Source: Plantibacter sp050587525 (GTDB taxonomy: Bacteria; Actinomycetota; Actinomycetes; Actinomycetales; Microbacteriaceae). From it: a stretch of 64,000 bases of DNA. Shown here piece by piece: positions 1 through 8,727 of this stretch. The translations under genes and the position numbers were made by a program. The notes below the pieces were generated by a model. The model ran no database searches, was not told the DNA's origin, and was given only the letters and a program-made list of their open reading frames with translations. The DNA is taken from NCBI RefSeq assembly GCF_050587525.1, contig NZ_JBOBFT010000009.1, positions 138,581-202,580 of the forward strand. Reading direction: 5' to 3'. Every line of letters starts with the position of its first letter. Positions within the stretch are counted from its first letter, which is position 1.

Positions 1-1
1 A

Positions 2-3000
2 GAGCAGCCGAACGACCCCGGCCAGATGCTGTGGCTGCTGTCGGAGGACTCCGCCCCGGAGCCGGAGGCGCTCGCCGCCCTCCTCGGTGCGCTCGAGGTC
101 TCTCCGTCCGTCGCCGTCGCCGGCCCGAAGGTCCTCGACTGGGACGACCCCACCTTCCTGCGCCGCTACGGCGAGACCATCACGACGCTCGGAGCCGCGG
201 TCCCCTTCGTCGAGGACGAACTCGACCAGGCGCAGCACGACACCGTCAACGACGTCATGGCCGTCGGCCCCACGGGCATGCTCGTGCGCCACCAGGTCTG
301 GGATCAGCTCGGCGGTTTCGATCCCGCACTGGTCGCCGATGACGCACTCGACTTCTGCATCCGTGCCCGGCTCGCCGGCTACCTCGTCACGGTCGTGCCC
401 GGTGCGCGCGTGGCATCGGCCGGCACCGGCATCTCCGGCCCGTCGTGGTCGAACAAGATCGGTCCGCGTCGCCGGAGGCACCGTCAGGCGCGCGCGGCCC
501 AGCTGCACCGACGCCTCGTCTACGCGCCAAGCATTCTCGTCGTCATCCACTGGCTGAGCCTCGTCCCGCTCGCGATCGCTCGGGTGATCGGGCACTTCGT
601 CAAGAAGCAGCCGGAGCTCGTGCTCGGCGAACTCGGAGCCGCGTTCAGCGTCGCCTTCTCCGGCATGAAGGTGGGGAATGCGCGCCGACAGCTCGCCGCG
701 CAGCGCCGTCTCGGCTGGTCGAGCATCTCCGGCCTCCGGATGAAACTCGACGAGGTGCGTCGTCAGCGTGCCCTCAAGCGAGAAGCGGCCCAGATCGGCG
801 TCGTCGGTGAGGAGCGCGATCTGCGCTTCTTCTCCGGTGGCGGCGCGTGGGTCGTGCTCGGTGCGGCCGCAGTCGGTGCCGGCATCCTCGCGCCGCTCCT
901 CGGCGCACAGTTCATCTCCGGCGGAGGACTCCTGCCCCTGTCGACCACCGTCGGCGAGCTCTGGCACCAGGTCGGGTTCGGCTGGCGCGACATCGGTCTC
1001 GGCTTCGTGGGCGCTGCCGACCCGTTCGCGGCGGTCCTCGCGGTCCTCGGCTCCATCACCTTCTGGGAGCCGTCGTTCAGTCTCGTGCTCCTCTTCCTCC
1101 TCGCTCTGCCGCTCTCGGCGCTCGGCGCCTGGTTCGCGGCGACGCGGATCACGGAGCGCAGCGGGCTGCGGGCGGTCGCGGCCATCCTCTGGACGCTCGC
1201 ACCGACGCTCCTGAGCGCACTCGCTGACGGTCGTCCGGCCGGTGTCCTCGTGCACGTGCTGCTCCCGTGGCTCTTCTTCGCCGGGTTCTCCGCCGCGCGC
1301 TCCTGGGCGGCCGCTGGCGCGAGCGCCCTGCTGCTCGCCGCCATCGCAGCGAGCTCCCCATCGCTCATCCCAGCGCTCGTCCTGCTGTGGATCGTCGCCG
1401 CGGCGTTCGCCGGACGAGGCGTCGCCCGGGTCCTGCTCGTCCCGATCCCCGCCCTCGCCCTCTTCGCTCCGCTCATCTGGCAGCAGGGCATCCACCGCGG
1501 CAACTGGTTCGGCCTCCTCGCCGATCCGGGCGCGGTCGTGCCAGGCGTCGCCGCTTCCGGCTGGCAGCAGGCCCTCGGCTTCCCGCTCGGTCACCTCGGC
1601 GGCTGGAGCCAGATCGCCGCAGCGCTCGGCCTGCCCGGCCTGTCGCCCGTCATCGCCGTCCCCGCGCTCCTGGCCCCGATCGCGATCGTGGCACTGTTCG
1701 CCCTCTTCCGCCCCGGCACCGCCCGTGCGGTCTTCCTCCTCTTCGCGGCGTTCCTCGGCCTCGTGACCGCGGTCGCCGCGAGCCACCTCTACCTGGCCTC
1801 GACGGGCGGCCAGACGGCTCCCGTCTGGACCGGTGCGGCGATCAGCCTCTACTGGCTCGGCATCGTGGGCGCCGCCGTCCGCGGCCTCGACGGCATCAAG
1901 CGAGGCGCCGCCATCCCCGCGCTCGTCATCGTGCTCGCGACCGCCGTCGTCGCGGTTCCGCTCGCCATCGCGCAGCCGCTCGGCACCGCCGTCGTCGAGG
2001 AGAGCAACGGACGTCTGCTCCCCGCGTACGTCACGGCGGCGACCGAGTCCGATCCGCGACTCGGCACGCTCATCATCACTCCGCAGGACGACGGTTCGAT
2101 CGCTGCGATCGTCGTGCGCGGTTCCGGTGAGACCCTCGAGGAGCAGTCGACGCTCGCGTCCACTGCGCGGGGCACCTCCGGCGACGACCGCATCATCGCG
2201 ACGCTCGCCGGCAACCTCGCGTCCCAGAGCGGGCTCGACCCGACCAAGACGCTGCAGGCCCAGGGCATCGCCTTCGTCCTGCTGTCCCCGGTGAAGGAGA
2301 ACGCGAACTCGACCACGGCCGCGGCGACCACGCTGCGGGCCGCGACGGCGCTCGACTCGAACCCGGCCCTCATCTCCGTTGGCGAGACGCAGACGGGGAC
2401 GCTCTGGCGCGCCGTGGCCGATGTCGGCACCGGACCCGCGATCCCCAAGCAGACCGTCGTCGGCACCCTCGTCGCCGTCGGCCTCGGTGTGGTCTTCCTC
2501 ATCGTCATCCTGCTGAGCGTGCCGACCGGGGCCTCCCGAGACGGCTACCGCGTCGGATCGCGCAAGCCGGTCAAAGCCAAGGGGCGCACGGGCAAGAAGA
2601 CCGCAGTGGCCGCTTCCGGCGCCGATGCCGAGACCGATGTCGATGCCACCGACGATGCCGCCGCCGACGCGCCGACGGCCGCGGAGGACTCCGATGCGAC
2701 AGGCGACGCCGAGACCGACGACGCCGTCTCGACGGCGACCGCTGCCGAGACGCCTGCGACGACGACTGCGACACCGGCCGCCAAGCCTCGCTGGTGGCGC
2801 CGTGGTGCGGCTGCCGGTGCAGGAGGCGCCGCGGCGGTGACCTCTGCGGCAGAGGCCGCGGACACGGCTGCCGCTGGCGAATCCTCGACCACCGAGGGTG
2901 CCGTGGAGACCGGCGATTCGACGATCTCGGACGCCGTGCGGACCGGTGACTCCGGCGCATCCGCTGAATCCATCGCGACGACCGGCGCAACGGCTGCCGG

Positions 3001-3289
3001 GGTCTCCGACGACGCCGCGGGGGCGACGGCTGAGTCGCCGTCGGGCTCGCCCCTCCCTGACGACTCCGCCGATGAAGCGCCTGTGCCCGATGCGACCGCA
3101 GTCGGCGCCGAACCGGCCGACGAACCCGTGCGCGCACCGCTCGTCGGCGAGCTCGAGGTCGAGCCGGAGGACGTCCAACCGGAGCACGACGGCGCGATCC
3201 CATCGGACGGCGCCGAACCGGAACCGGTCGACCAGACAGACCTCGACGACCAAGCGACCCCAGGAACGGAGGCACAGCGTGCCGACTAA
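2..3289 (+). CDS. Membrane-bound family 2 glycosyltransferase, 5' end cut off by the window
   Basis: The frame is open to the left edge, so the true start and the first half of the catalytic GT-A domain lie outside. The visible part opens with the end of that domain: an acidic S-E-D-S run at residues 14-17 and GPTGMLVRH/GGFDPAL near 90-110, typical of GT2 enzymes. About a dozen hydrophobic segments follow between roughly residues 180 and 660, with one more near 820. A tail of about 230 residues, rich in Ala, Glu, Asp and Thr, shows no recognisable domain. By family it should transfer a sugar to a membrane or cell-wall acceptor; donor and acceptor are unknown. Its last 11 nt overlap the DUF5719 gene, implying coupled translation, and manB nearby fits envelope polysaccharide synthesis. 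Confidence 0.85.
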   Translation, partial: EQPNDPGQMLWLLSEDSAPEPEALAALLGALEVSPSVAVAGPKVLDWDDPTFLRRYGETITTLGAAVPFVEDELDQAQHDTVNDVMAVGPTGMLVRHQVWDQLGGFDPALVADDALDFCIRARLAGYLVTVVPGARVASAGTGISGPSWSNKIGPRRRRHRQARAAQLHRRLVYAPSILVVIHWLSLVPLAIARVIGHFVKKQPELVLGELGAAFSVAFSGMKVGNARRQLAAQRRLGWSSISGLRMKLDEVRRQRALKREAAQIGVVGEERDLRFFSGGGAWVVLGAAAVGAGILAPLLGAQFISGGGLLPLSTTVGELWHQVGFGWRDIGLGFVGAADPFAAVLAVLGSITFWEPSFSLVLLFLLALPLSALGAWFAATRITERSGLRAVAAILWTLAPTLLSALADGRPAGVLVHVLLPWLFFAGFSAARSWAAAGASALLLAAIAASSPSLIPALVLLWIVAAAFAGRGVARVLLVPIPALALFAPLIWQQGIHRGNWFGLLADPGAVVPGVAASGWQQALGFPLGHLGGWSQIAAALGLPGLSPVIAVPALLAPIAIVALFALFRPGTARAVFLLFAAFLGLVTAVAASHLYLASTGGQTAPVWTGAAISLYWLGIVGAAVRGLDGIKRGAAIPALVIVLATAVVAVPLAIAQPLGTAVVEESNGRLLPAYVTAATESDPRLGTLIITPQDDGSIAAIVVRGSGETLEEQSTLASTARGTSGDDRIIATLAGNLASQSGLDPTKTLQAQGIAFVLLSPVKENANSTTAAATTLRAATALDSNPALISVGETQTGTLWRAVADVGTGPAIPKQTVVGTLVAVGLGVVFLIVILLSVPTGASRDGYRVGSRKPVKAKGRTGKKTAVAASGADAETDVDATDDAAADAPTAAEDSDATGDAETDDAVSTATAAETPATTTATPAAKPRWWRRGAAAGAGGAAAVTSAAEAADTAAAGESSTTEGAVETGDSTISDAVRTGDSGASAESIATTGATAAGVSDDAAGATAESPSGSPLPDDSADEAPVPDATAVGAEPADEPVRAPLVGELEVEPEDVQPEHDGAIPSDGAEPEPVDQTDLDDQATPGTEAQRAD

Positions 3290-4709
3290 GCGTGGCGTGG
3301 CCATGACCTCCGGCCGGATCATCGCCGGCATCGTCGGGATCGGTGTCGCCGCCGTGACGATCGCGGCCGCCGGCCGACTCGAGCTGCCGAACCTGACGAT
3401 CGAACCGCAGAGCGTGCTCGTGACGCCCGTCGCGGGCGATCAGTCCGTCGTCTGCCCCGGCCCGCTCCTCGCGCTCGCGCAGAACGCGGATGCCGCAACG
3501 GCGCTCGGTTCGTTCGGCTCTGCCGCGGTCGAGTTCGCGGGCGGCGAGACCACCCCGACGACGACCGATCTGGCGGCGCCGGACAACACCTCCGGCACCG
3601 GCGACGGCGGTCCACTGCAGGTCTCCGTGCCCGGTGGCGGTCAGAAGCCCGTGCCATTGAGCGCCGCGCAGTCGCAGTCCGCAGCCCAGGCCGAGATCGC
3701 GGGCCTCACGGCAGCGGCCTGCACCCCCGCGTCCGGCGAGTCGTGGCTCGTCGGCGGGTCGAGCGATGTCGGCCGCACGACGCTCATCCTCCTCAGCAAC
3801 CCCTCAGCCGTCGACGCGAACGTCACGCTCGACGTCTACGGCTCCACCGGTCTGCTCGAGGCGCCTGGCGCGAGCGGCATCGTCGTCCCGCCTGGAACGC
3901 AGAAGGTCGTGACGCTCACGGGCCTCGCGCCCAACGAGGTCACGCCCGTCGTGCACGTCACGAGCCGCGGCGGCCAGATCGTCGCCGCACTGCAGCAGAG
4001 CACCGTGCGCGTCCTCACCCCGGGCGGCGTCGAGACGATGGGACCCACCACGGCCCCGACCACCGCACTCACGATCCCCGGTCTCGTCGTCGGCTCCGCT
4101 CCGGCTCCCGTCCCCGGTTCCGACACGTCCTCGGTCGACGATCGCGCTACGGCGCTCCGCATCCTGGCCCCCGGAACGGACGGGGCCAAGGTGTCGATCA
4201 CCGCGTACAAGGAGGATGGGACCGCGGCACTCGACGCCGTCGACGTGCAGCTGACCCCCGGTGTGCCAGGTGAGGTCGCCCTGCCGAACCTGCCCATCGG
4301 CACCTACACGCTGCAGGTGACCGCCGACCACCCCGTCGTCGCGGCCGCGCGCAGCAACGTGCGCGCCGACGCAGCGGAGGACTTCGCCTGGTTCACGGCA
4401 TCGGCGCCGCTGAACGACACCTTTGCGTTCTCCGTGCCAGCGGGGCCGGCAGCGGTCCTGCACCTCTTCAACAGCGGGACGAGCGATGCCGAGGTCGAGC
4501 TGAAGCCGGACACGGGTGCGGTGGTCAAGGTCACGGTCAAGGCCGATTCGGCCGGCGTCGTCCCCGTCGCTGCCGGGCAGAGCTACCAGGTGACGACGAA
4601 GGCGGGGCTGTACGGCTCGGTCAGCATGTCGGCGCCGGGCGCACTGGCATCGTTCGCAGTCAACCCGCCGAACCCGCTCGCCGCCGCCATCGAGGTCTTC
4701 CCGAAGTAG
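3279..4709 (+). CDS. DUF5719 family secreted or membrane-anchored protein
   Basis: A 476-residue protein beginning at GTG 3279. This start is chosen because GGAACGGAGG lies 6 nt upstream, and it leaves an 11-nt overlap with the glycosyltransferase. An in-frame ATG at 3303 is the alternative. After a short basic N-terminus there is one hydrophobic helix (about residues 12-32, an uncleaved anchor or signal), then a long extracytoplasmic part made of beta-rich, Gly/Val/Thr/Pro-rich repeats. DUF5719 proteins sit next to a large GT2 enzyme and DUF3499/manB in many actinobacteria. Their function is not established; a role outside the membrane in the same envelope pathway is inferred from this pairing only. 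A GC-rich hairpin follows the stop. Confidence 0.8.
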   Translation: MPTKRGVAMTSGRIIAGIVGIGVAAVTIAAAGRLELPNLTIEPQSVLVTPVAGDQSVVCPGPLLALAQNADAATALGSFGSAAVEFAGGETTPTTTDLAAPDNTSGTGDGGPLQVSVPGGGQKPVPLSAAQSQSAAQAEIAGLTAAACTPASGESWLVGGSSDVGRTTLILLSNPSAVDANVTLDVYGSTGLLEAPGASGIVVPPGTQKVVTLTGLAPNEVTPVVHVTSRGGQIVAALQQSTVRVLTPGGVETMGPTTAPTTALTIPGLVVGSAPAPVPGSDTSSVDDRATALRILAPGTDGAKVSITAYKEDGTAALDAVDVQLTPGVPGEVALPNLPIGTYTLQVTADHPVVAAARSNVRADAAEDFAWFTASAPLNDTFAFSVPAGPAAVLHLFNSGTSDAEVELKPDTGAVVKVTVKADSAGVVPVAAGQSYQVTTKAGLYGSVSMSAPGALASFAVNPPNPLAAAIEVFPK

Positions 4710-4717
4710 ACGGCGGG

Positions 4718-4740
4718 GCGCCTCGATGCGATCGGGGCGC
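4718..4740. terminator. Stem-loop between convergent genes
   Basis: GCGCCTCGAT and ATCGGGGCGC form a 10-bp stem (one G-T pair) with a GCG loop, 8 nt after the DUF5719 stop and before the convergent zincin gene. There is no U-run, so it may serve either strand as an inefficient or factor-assisted terminator. Confidence 0.5.
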
Positions 4741-4790
4741 AGTCATCAGGCGCGGGCCCCGCGGCCCGAGGGCGAGCTGGGCCGTGACCC

Positions 4791-5228
4791 TCAGAGGAAG
4801 CGGAACCGATCGGGGCCGAGGTCCCACGGGTCCTTGCCGAGCAGTTCGGCGACGGCGCGGAACACGCAGCTCTCCACCATCATGCGCTGGTGCAGTTCGT
4901 CGTTCTGGTGCAGTTTGCTGAGCCGTTGGATCGGCAGGCGGAACAGGACGATGCTGCGCCTCGCGCGGTCGACACGCCAGCGGTCCACGCCGTCGGTTCC
5001 CGTGTTGGCGATCGGCATGGCCGCGACCTCGAAGATGACGTCGGCGAGTTCGTCCGGCCAGGAGCCTCGCAGGTAGTCCGCGGTCGTCGCGACCGTGAGG
5101 TCGAACTGGTCGACGCGGGTGGTGAGCGGCGGGAGGTCCGGGCCCACGATGATCGATCGCCCGGCTCGACCGTGTCGGGAGCGTCGTCTGGACAGCGCTT
5201 CTCGGGTCTCTTCCTCGGCTCGGGCCAT
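4791..5228 (-). CDS. Metallopeptidase-family (zincin-fold, PF06262-like) protein lacking an intact HExxH
   Basis: A 145-residue protein matching the actinobacterial 'metallopeptidase family protein' that accompanies DUF3499 (Rv3259 type). The recognisable core is a central region with LPPLTTRVDQFD and the C-terminal helix VESCVFRAVAELLGKDPWDL. This occupies the place where true zincins carry HExxH, but the zinc-binding histidines are absent. Proteolytic activity is therefore doubtful; a structural or regulatory role is as likely. The start ATG at 5228 has TAGGAT exactly 6 nt upstream, so the mRNA is probably leaderless. It is transcribed divergently from DUF3499, with 67 bp between the two start codons. 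Confidence 0.7.
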   Translation of the reverse strand: MARAEEETREALSRRRSRHGRAGRSIIVGPDLPPLTTRVDQFDLTVATTADYLRGSWPDELADVIFEVAAMPIANTGTDGVDRWRVDRARRSIVLFRLPIQRLSKLHQNDELHQRMMVESCVFRAVAELLGKDPWDLGPDRFRFL

Positions 5229-5234
5229 GACTTC

Positions 5235-5240
5235 ATCCTA
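5235..5240 (-). promoter_or_regulatory. -10 box (TAGGAT) of a leaderless promoter
   Basis: TAGGAT read on the minus strand is followed by exactly 6 nt and then the ATG of the zincin-like gene. With the hexamer at -12 to -7, transcription would start on the A of ATG. No Shine-Dalgarno is visible. Confidence 0.55.
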
Positions 5241-5283
5241 GTTCTCGCGGCGGGGGAGACGGCTCTCGGTCGGTGCCCGGGGG

Positions 5284-5289
5284 TACCCT
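5284..5289 (+). promoter_or_regulatory. -10 box (TACCCT) of a leaderless promoter
   Basis: TACCCT lies exactly 6 nt before the DUF3499 ATG at 5296 and there is no Shine-Dalgarno, the arrangement expected for a leaderless actinobacterial mRNA. It drives DUF3499 and the overlapping manB. Confidence 0.6.
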
Positions 5290-5295
5290 GACCGC

Positions 5296-5517
5296 ATGGT
5301 TGACAGGATGTGCTCAAAGGTCGGGTGTTCTCGTGAACCGGTCGCAACGCTGACGTACGACTACCAGGACTCCTTGGCCGTCCTCGGGCCGCTCAGCCTC
5401 GAGAAGACGCCGCACAGCTACGATCTGTGCTTCATCCACGCGGAACGCATGAGCGCTCCGAAGGGCTGGCAGGTGGTTCGGCACACCACAGGCGGTGAGG
5501 TAGGTTATCGAGCATGA
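5296..5517 (+). CDS. DUF3499 family protein
   Basis: A 73-residue protein with the family signature: paired cysteines C-S-K-x-G-C-S-R near the N-terminus, VATLTYDY, LxPHSYDLC-FIHAERM with a second Cys and His, and KGWQVVR. The conserved Cys/His residues look like a small zinc-ribbon site. DUF3499 (Rv3258c type) is nearly always directly upstream of manB in actinobacteria, and its function is unknown. Here its TGA overlaps the manB ATG by 4 nt (ATGA), so the two are translationally coupled. The start is supported by a leaderless-type -10 box. Confidence 0.9.
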   Translation: MVDRMCSKVGCSREPVATLTYDYQDSLAVLGPLSLEKTPHSYDLCFIHAERMSAPKGWQVVRHTTGGEVGYRA

Positions 5518-6953
5518 GTGCTGACCTCCCACATGGCGCAGAGCGCCTCGGCCAGATCGTCAAGGCATACGATGTGAGAGGGCTCGTCGGCACACAGCTC
5601 ACCGAGGATCTGGTCGCCGCTCTCGGCGCGGGATTCGTCGATGAGTTCGGCATCCGCGGCGACCTCGTCGTCGGCCACGACATGCGCGACTCGTCGCCCG
5701 GTTTCGCCGCCGCCTTCGCCCGCGGTGCGCAGGCACGAGGCGCGAACGTCGTCTCCATCGGCCTCTGCTCCACAGACGAGACCTATTTCGCGTCGGGCCA
5801 CTACAACGCGCCGGCCGCCATGTTCACGGCGAGCCACAACCCGGCCACCTACAACGGCATCAAGTTCGCGAAGGCCGGCGCCCAGGGCGTGAGCCTCGAT
5901 ACGGGGCTCGCCGGCATCCGTGATCGCGCCGCAGCATTCCTCGAGGGAGGGCTCACCGAGGTCGCAGAGCCCGGAACGATCCGTGAACTCGACGTCCTCG
6001 CCGCGTACGCAGGCCACCTCCGCGGGCTCGTCGACCTGTCCGGCATCCGCCCGATCCGCGTCGTCGTCGACGCCGGCAACGGCATGGGCGGGCTCACGGT
6101 CCCGGCCGTCCTCGGGACGGCTGCGGGCCTCGCCGCGCTGCCGATCGAGATCATCCCGATGTACTTCGAGCTCGACGGCTCGTTCCCCAACCACGAGGCG
6201 AACCCGCTCGACCCGAAGAACCTCGTCGACCTGCAGCGCGCGGTCGTCGAGCACGGCGCAGACCTGGGCCTCGCCTTCGACGGCGACGCGGACCGCTGCT
6301 TCGTCGTCGACGAGCGCGGCGAACCCGTGTCCCCGTCCGCCGTGACGGCCATCGTCGCCCTCCGCGAGATCGCCCGCTGGCGCGAACTCGAGCCGGGCAA
6401 GGAGGTCGTGGTCCTCCACAACCTCATCACCTCACGCATCGTCCCGGAGACGATCGAAGCGGCCGGCGCCGTCGCCGTGCGCACCAAGGTGGGCCACTCG
6501 CTCATCAAGGACGTCATGGCGGAGACCGGGGCCGTGTTCGGCGGAGAGCACAGCGCGCACTACTACTTCAAGAACTTCTGGGGCGCCGACAACGGGATGC
6601 TCGCGGCCATGCACGTGCTCGCGGAGTTCGGCCACGCCGATGCCCCGCTGTCCGAGCTCGGACGCCGCTTCTCGCCGTACTCGCAGAGCGGTGAGATCAA
6701 CTCGACCGTGGACGACGTGCCGAGCGCGTTCTTCCGCATCGTCGAGGCCTTCCAGCAGCGGTCGACGTTCGACGAGCTCGACGGCCTCACTGTCATCGGC
6801 ACCGTCTCGCAGGACGAACCGTTCTGGTGGTTCAGCGTGCGGTCCTCCAACACGGAACCGTTGCTCCGCTTGAACGTCGAGGCGGCGGATCGCTCCACGA
6901 TGGAGCGCATCCGCGACGAGGCCCTCGCGCTCATCCGCAGCACCGAGGACTGA
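5514..6953 (+). CDS. manB: Phosphomannomutase/phosphoglucomutase
   Basis: A 479-residue alpha-D-phosphohexomutase, a normal length for the family. All four signature loops are present: the catalytic serine loop TASHNPATYNG (about residues 104-114), the Mg2+ loop DGDADRCF (about 257-264), the sugar-binding GGEHSAHYYF (about 343-352) and the phosphate-binding RSSNTEPLLRLN (about 443-454). It interconverts mannose-6-phosphate and mannose-1-phosphate (or the glucose forms) in the cytoplasm and feeds GDP-mannose and thus mannolipids and glycans. Coupling to DUF3499 and proximity to the GT2 gene support that role. A GT87-type mannosyltransferase homologue at 62.2 kb could be one consumer. Confidence 0.93.
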   Translation: MSADLPHGAERLGQIVKAYDVRGLVGTQLTEDLVAALGAGFVDEFGIRGDLVVGHDMRDSSPGFAAAFARGAQARGANVVSIGLCSTDETYFASGHYNAPAAMFTASHNPATYNGIKFAKAGAQGVSLDTGLAGIRDRAAAFLEGGLTEVAEPGTIRELDVLAAYAGHLRGLVDLSGIRPIRVVVDAGNGMGGLTVPAVLGTAAGLAALPIEIIPMYFELDGSFPNHEANPLDPKNLVDLQRAVVEHGADLGLAFDGDADRCFVVDERGEPVSPSAVTAIVALREIARWRELEPGKEVVVLHNLITSRIVPETIEAAGAVAVRTKVGHSLIKDVMAETGAVFGGEHSAHYYFKNFWGADNGMLAAMHVLAEFGHADAPLSELGRRFSPYSQSGEINSTVDDVPSAFFRIVEAFQQRSTFDELDGLTVIGTVSQDEPFWWFSVRSSNTEPLLRLNVEAADRSTMERIRDEALALIRSTED

Positions 6954-7049
6954 ACAGGCGGTGCGGGCAGAACGCGGCCTGCACGCGGAACGTGCCGATC
7001 GCTCCGTTAGCACGTCCGTCGTCGCCGACTGTTCTGAGATGATGGAGCA

Positions 7050-8531
7050 ATGAGCTCTTCTGCCGCAACCACCGCCCTGCCGTTCAAGGTCAGGGACCTG
7101 TCCCTCGCCGAGGCCGGACGCCACCAGCTGCGTCTCGCCGAGAACGAGATGCCCGGCCTCATGGCCCTCCGCGAGGAGTTCGCCGACAGCCAGCCGCTCC
7201 GCGGCGCCCGCATCGCCGGATCCCTGCACATGACCGTGCAGACCGCCGTCCTCATCGAGACGCTCGTCGCCCTCGGCGCACAGGTACGCTGGGCGAGCTG
7301 CAACATCTTCTCCACGCAGGACGAAGCGGCCGCCGCCATCGCCGTCGGTCCCACGGGAACCGTCGACAGCCCCGCCGGCGCACCCGTCTTCGCCTGGAAA
7401 GGCGAGACGCTGGAGGAGTACTGGTGGTGCACGCAGCAGATCTTCGACTGGTCTGCAGAGGCCGAAGCCGCCGGCGCCGAGTGGACCGGCCCCAACCTCA
7501 TCCTCGACGATGGAGGCGACGCGACGCTCCTCGTCCACCGCGGCCGTGACGCCGAGCTCGCGGGCGCAGCCCCGGAGAACTCGGACTCCGACAGCCACGA
7601 GTACCGCGTCGTCCTCGACGTCCTGCGCGAGTCCCTCGCGACGAGTCCCGACCGCTGGACGCGCATCGCCGCCGACCTCCTCGGTGTCACCGAGGAGACG
7701 ACCACTGGCGTCCACCGCCTGTACGAGCTCTTCCGCGACGGAGAACTGCTCTTCCCGGCCATCAACGTCAACGACTCGGTCACGAAGAGCAAGTTCGACA
7801 ACAAGTACGGCATCCGCCACTCGCTGCCTGACGGCCTCAACCGGGCGACCGACGTCCTCATCGGCGGCAAGATCGTCTTCGTCGCCGGGTACGGCGATGT
7901 CGGCAAGGGCGCGGCGGAGGCGCTGCGCGGTCAGGGCGCTCGTGTCATCGTGTCCGAGGTCGACCCGATCTGCGCGCTCCAGGCCGCGATGGACGGCTTC
8001 CAGGTCGCCACGCTCGAGAGCGTCGCCGACCAGGTCGACATCATCGTCACCTGCACGGGCAACTTCAACGTCGTCACGCTCGACCACATCCTCGCGCTCA
8101 AGCACCTCGCGATCGTCTCGAACGTCGGCCACTTCGACAACGAGATCGACATGGCCTCGCTCGAAGCGCTCGAGGGCGCAGTGAAGGTCGAGATCAAGCC
8201 GCAGGTCCACGAGTGGCGCCTGCCGAACGGCCGCAGCGTGCTCGTGCTGAGCGAGGGTCGTCTGATGAACCTCGGCAACGCGACCGGCCACCCGTCGTTC
8301 GTGATGAGCAACTCGTTCACGAACCAGGTCCTCGCGCAGATCGAGCTGTACACGCGTACGGCCGAGTACCCCGTCGGCGTCTACGTGCTCCCGAAGCACC
8401 TCGACGAGAAGGTCGCGCGCCTCCACCTCGACGCGCTCGGCGTGAAGCTGACCACGCTCTCGGAGGAGCAGGCCGCCTACATCGGCGTTCCCGTCGAGGG
8501 CCCGTTCAAGGTGGACCAGTACCGCTACTGA
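7050..8531 (+). CDS. ahcY: Adenosylhomocysteinase (S-adenosyl-L-homocysteine hydrolase)
   Basis: A 493-residue cytoplasmic enzyme that hydrolyses S-adenosylhomocysteine to adenosine and homocysteine, relieving product inhibition of methyltransferases. Visible hallmarks are NVNDSVTKSKFDN (substrate and NAD contacts), the Rossmann NAD site VAGYGDVGKGAAEALRG, SNVGHFDNEID, KPQVHEW and the C-terminal FKVDQYRY with the conserved Lys-x-x-x-Tyr. The ATG at 7050 follows GGAG at a short distance. It stands alone; the 96-nt upstream gap does not show an SAH riboswitch. Just downstream lies the first copy of an 87-bp palindromic repeat, between it and the convergent RDD gene. Confidence 0.96.
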   Translation: MSSSAATTALPFKVRDLSLAEAGRHQLRLAENEMPGLMALREEFADSQPLRGARIAGSLHMTVQTAVLIETLVALGAQVRWASCNIFSTQDEAAAAIAVGPTGTVDSPAGAPVFAWKGETLEEYWWCTQQIFDWSAEAEAAGAEWTGPNLILDDGGDATLLVHRGRDAELAGAAPENSDSDSHEYRVVLDVLRESLATSPDRWTRIAADLLGVTEETTTGVHRLYELFRDGELLFPAINVNDSVTKSKFDNKYGIRHSLPDGLNRATDVLIGGKIVFVAGYGDVGKGAAEALRGQGARVIVSEVDPICALQAAMDGFQVATLESVADQVDIIVTCTGNFNVVTLDHILALKHLAIVSNVGHFDNEIDMASLEALEGAVKVEIKPQVHEWRLPNGRSVLVLSEGRLMNLGNATGHPSFVMSNSFTNQVLAQIELYTRTAEYPVGVYVLPKHLDEKVARLHLDALGVKLTTLSEEQAAYIGVPVEGPFKVDQYRY

Positions 8532-8593
8532 TCCGCTGCGCCTCAGGCTCTGGGTCGGGCTCGCCCCGCGGCGCGCCCGCTCCTGAGCGCACT

Positions 8594-8680
8594 GTTCACA
8601 ACTCAGGACGGCCTCGGCGTGTCGCCGGGCCGGTGCGGCGTGTCGCGCACGACACGCCGCACCGCTCCTGAGTTGTGAAC
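8594..8680. repeat. 87-bp palindromic repeat, copy 1
   Basis: The ends are GTTCACAACTCAGGA and its exact reverse complement (extendable here to 18 bp, 8591-8683). The 57-bp interior holds two CGGCGTGTCG blocks and one inverted CGACACGCCG. Two further copies of the same length occur at 37706 and 38402. It sits between the convergent ahcY and RDD genes. Confidence 0.85.
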
Positions 8681-8727
8681 AGTCAGGCAGGTGTCGGGGA
8701 GCGCGAGAAGGAGCGCGAGAAGGCGGC

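Noticed and set aside
6954..7049. Possible SAH or SAM riboswitch upstream of ahcY
   Set aside because: I could not find the conserved cores or the paired helices of these classes in the 96-nt gap; GC-rich partial pairing only.
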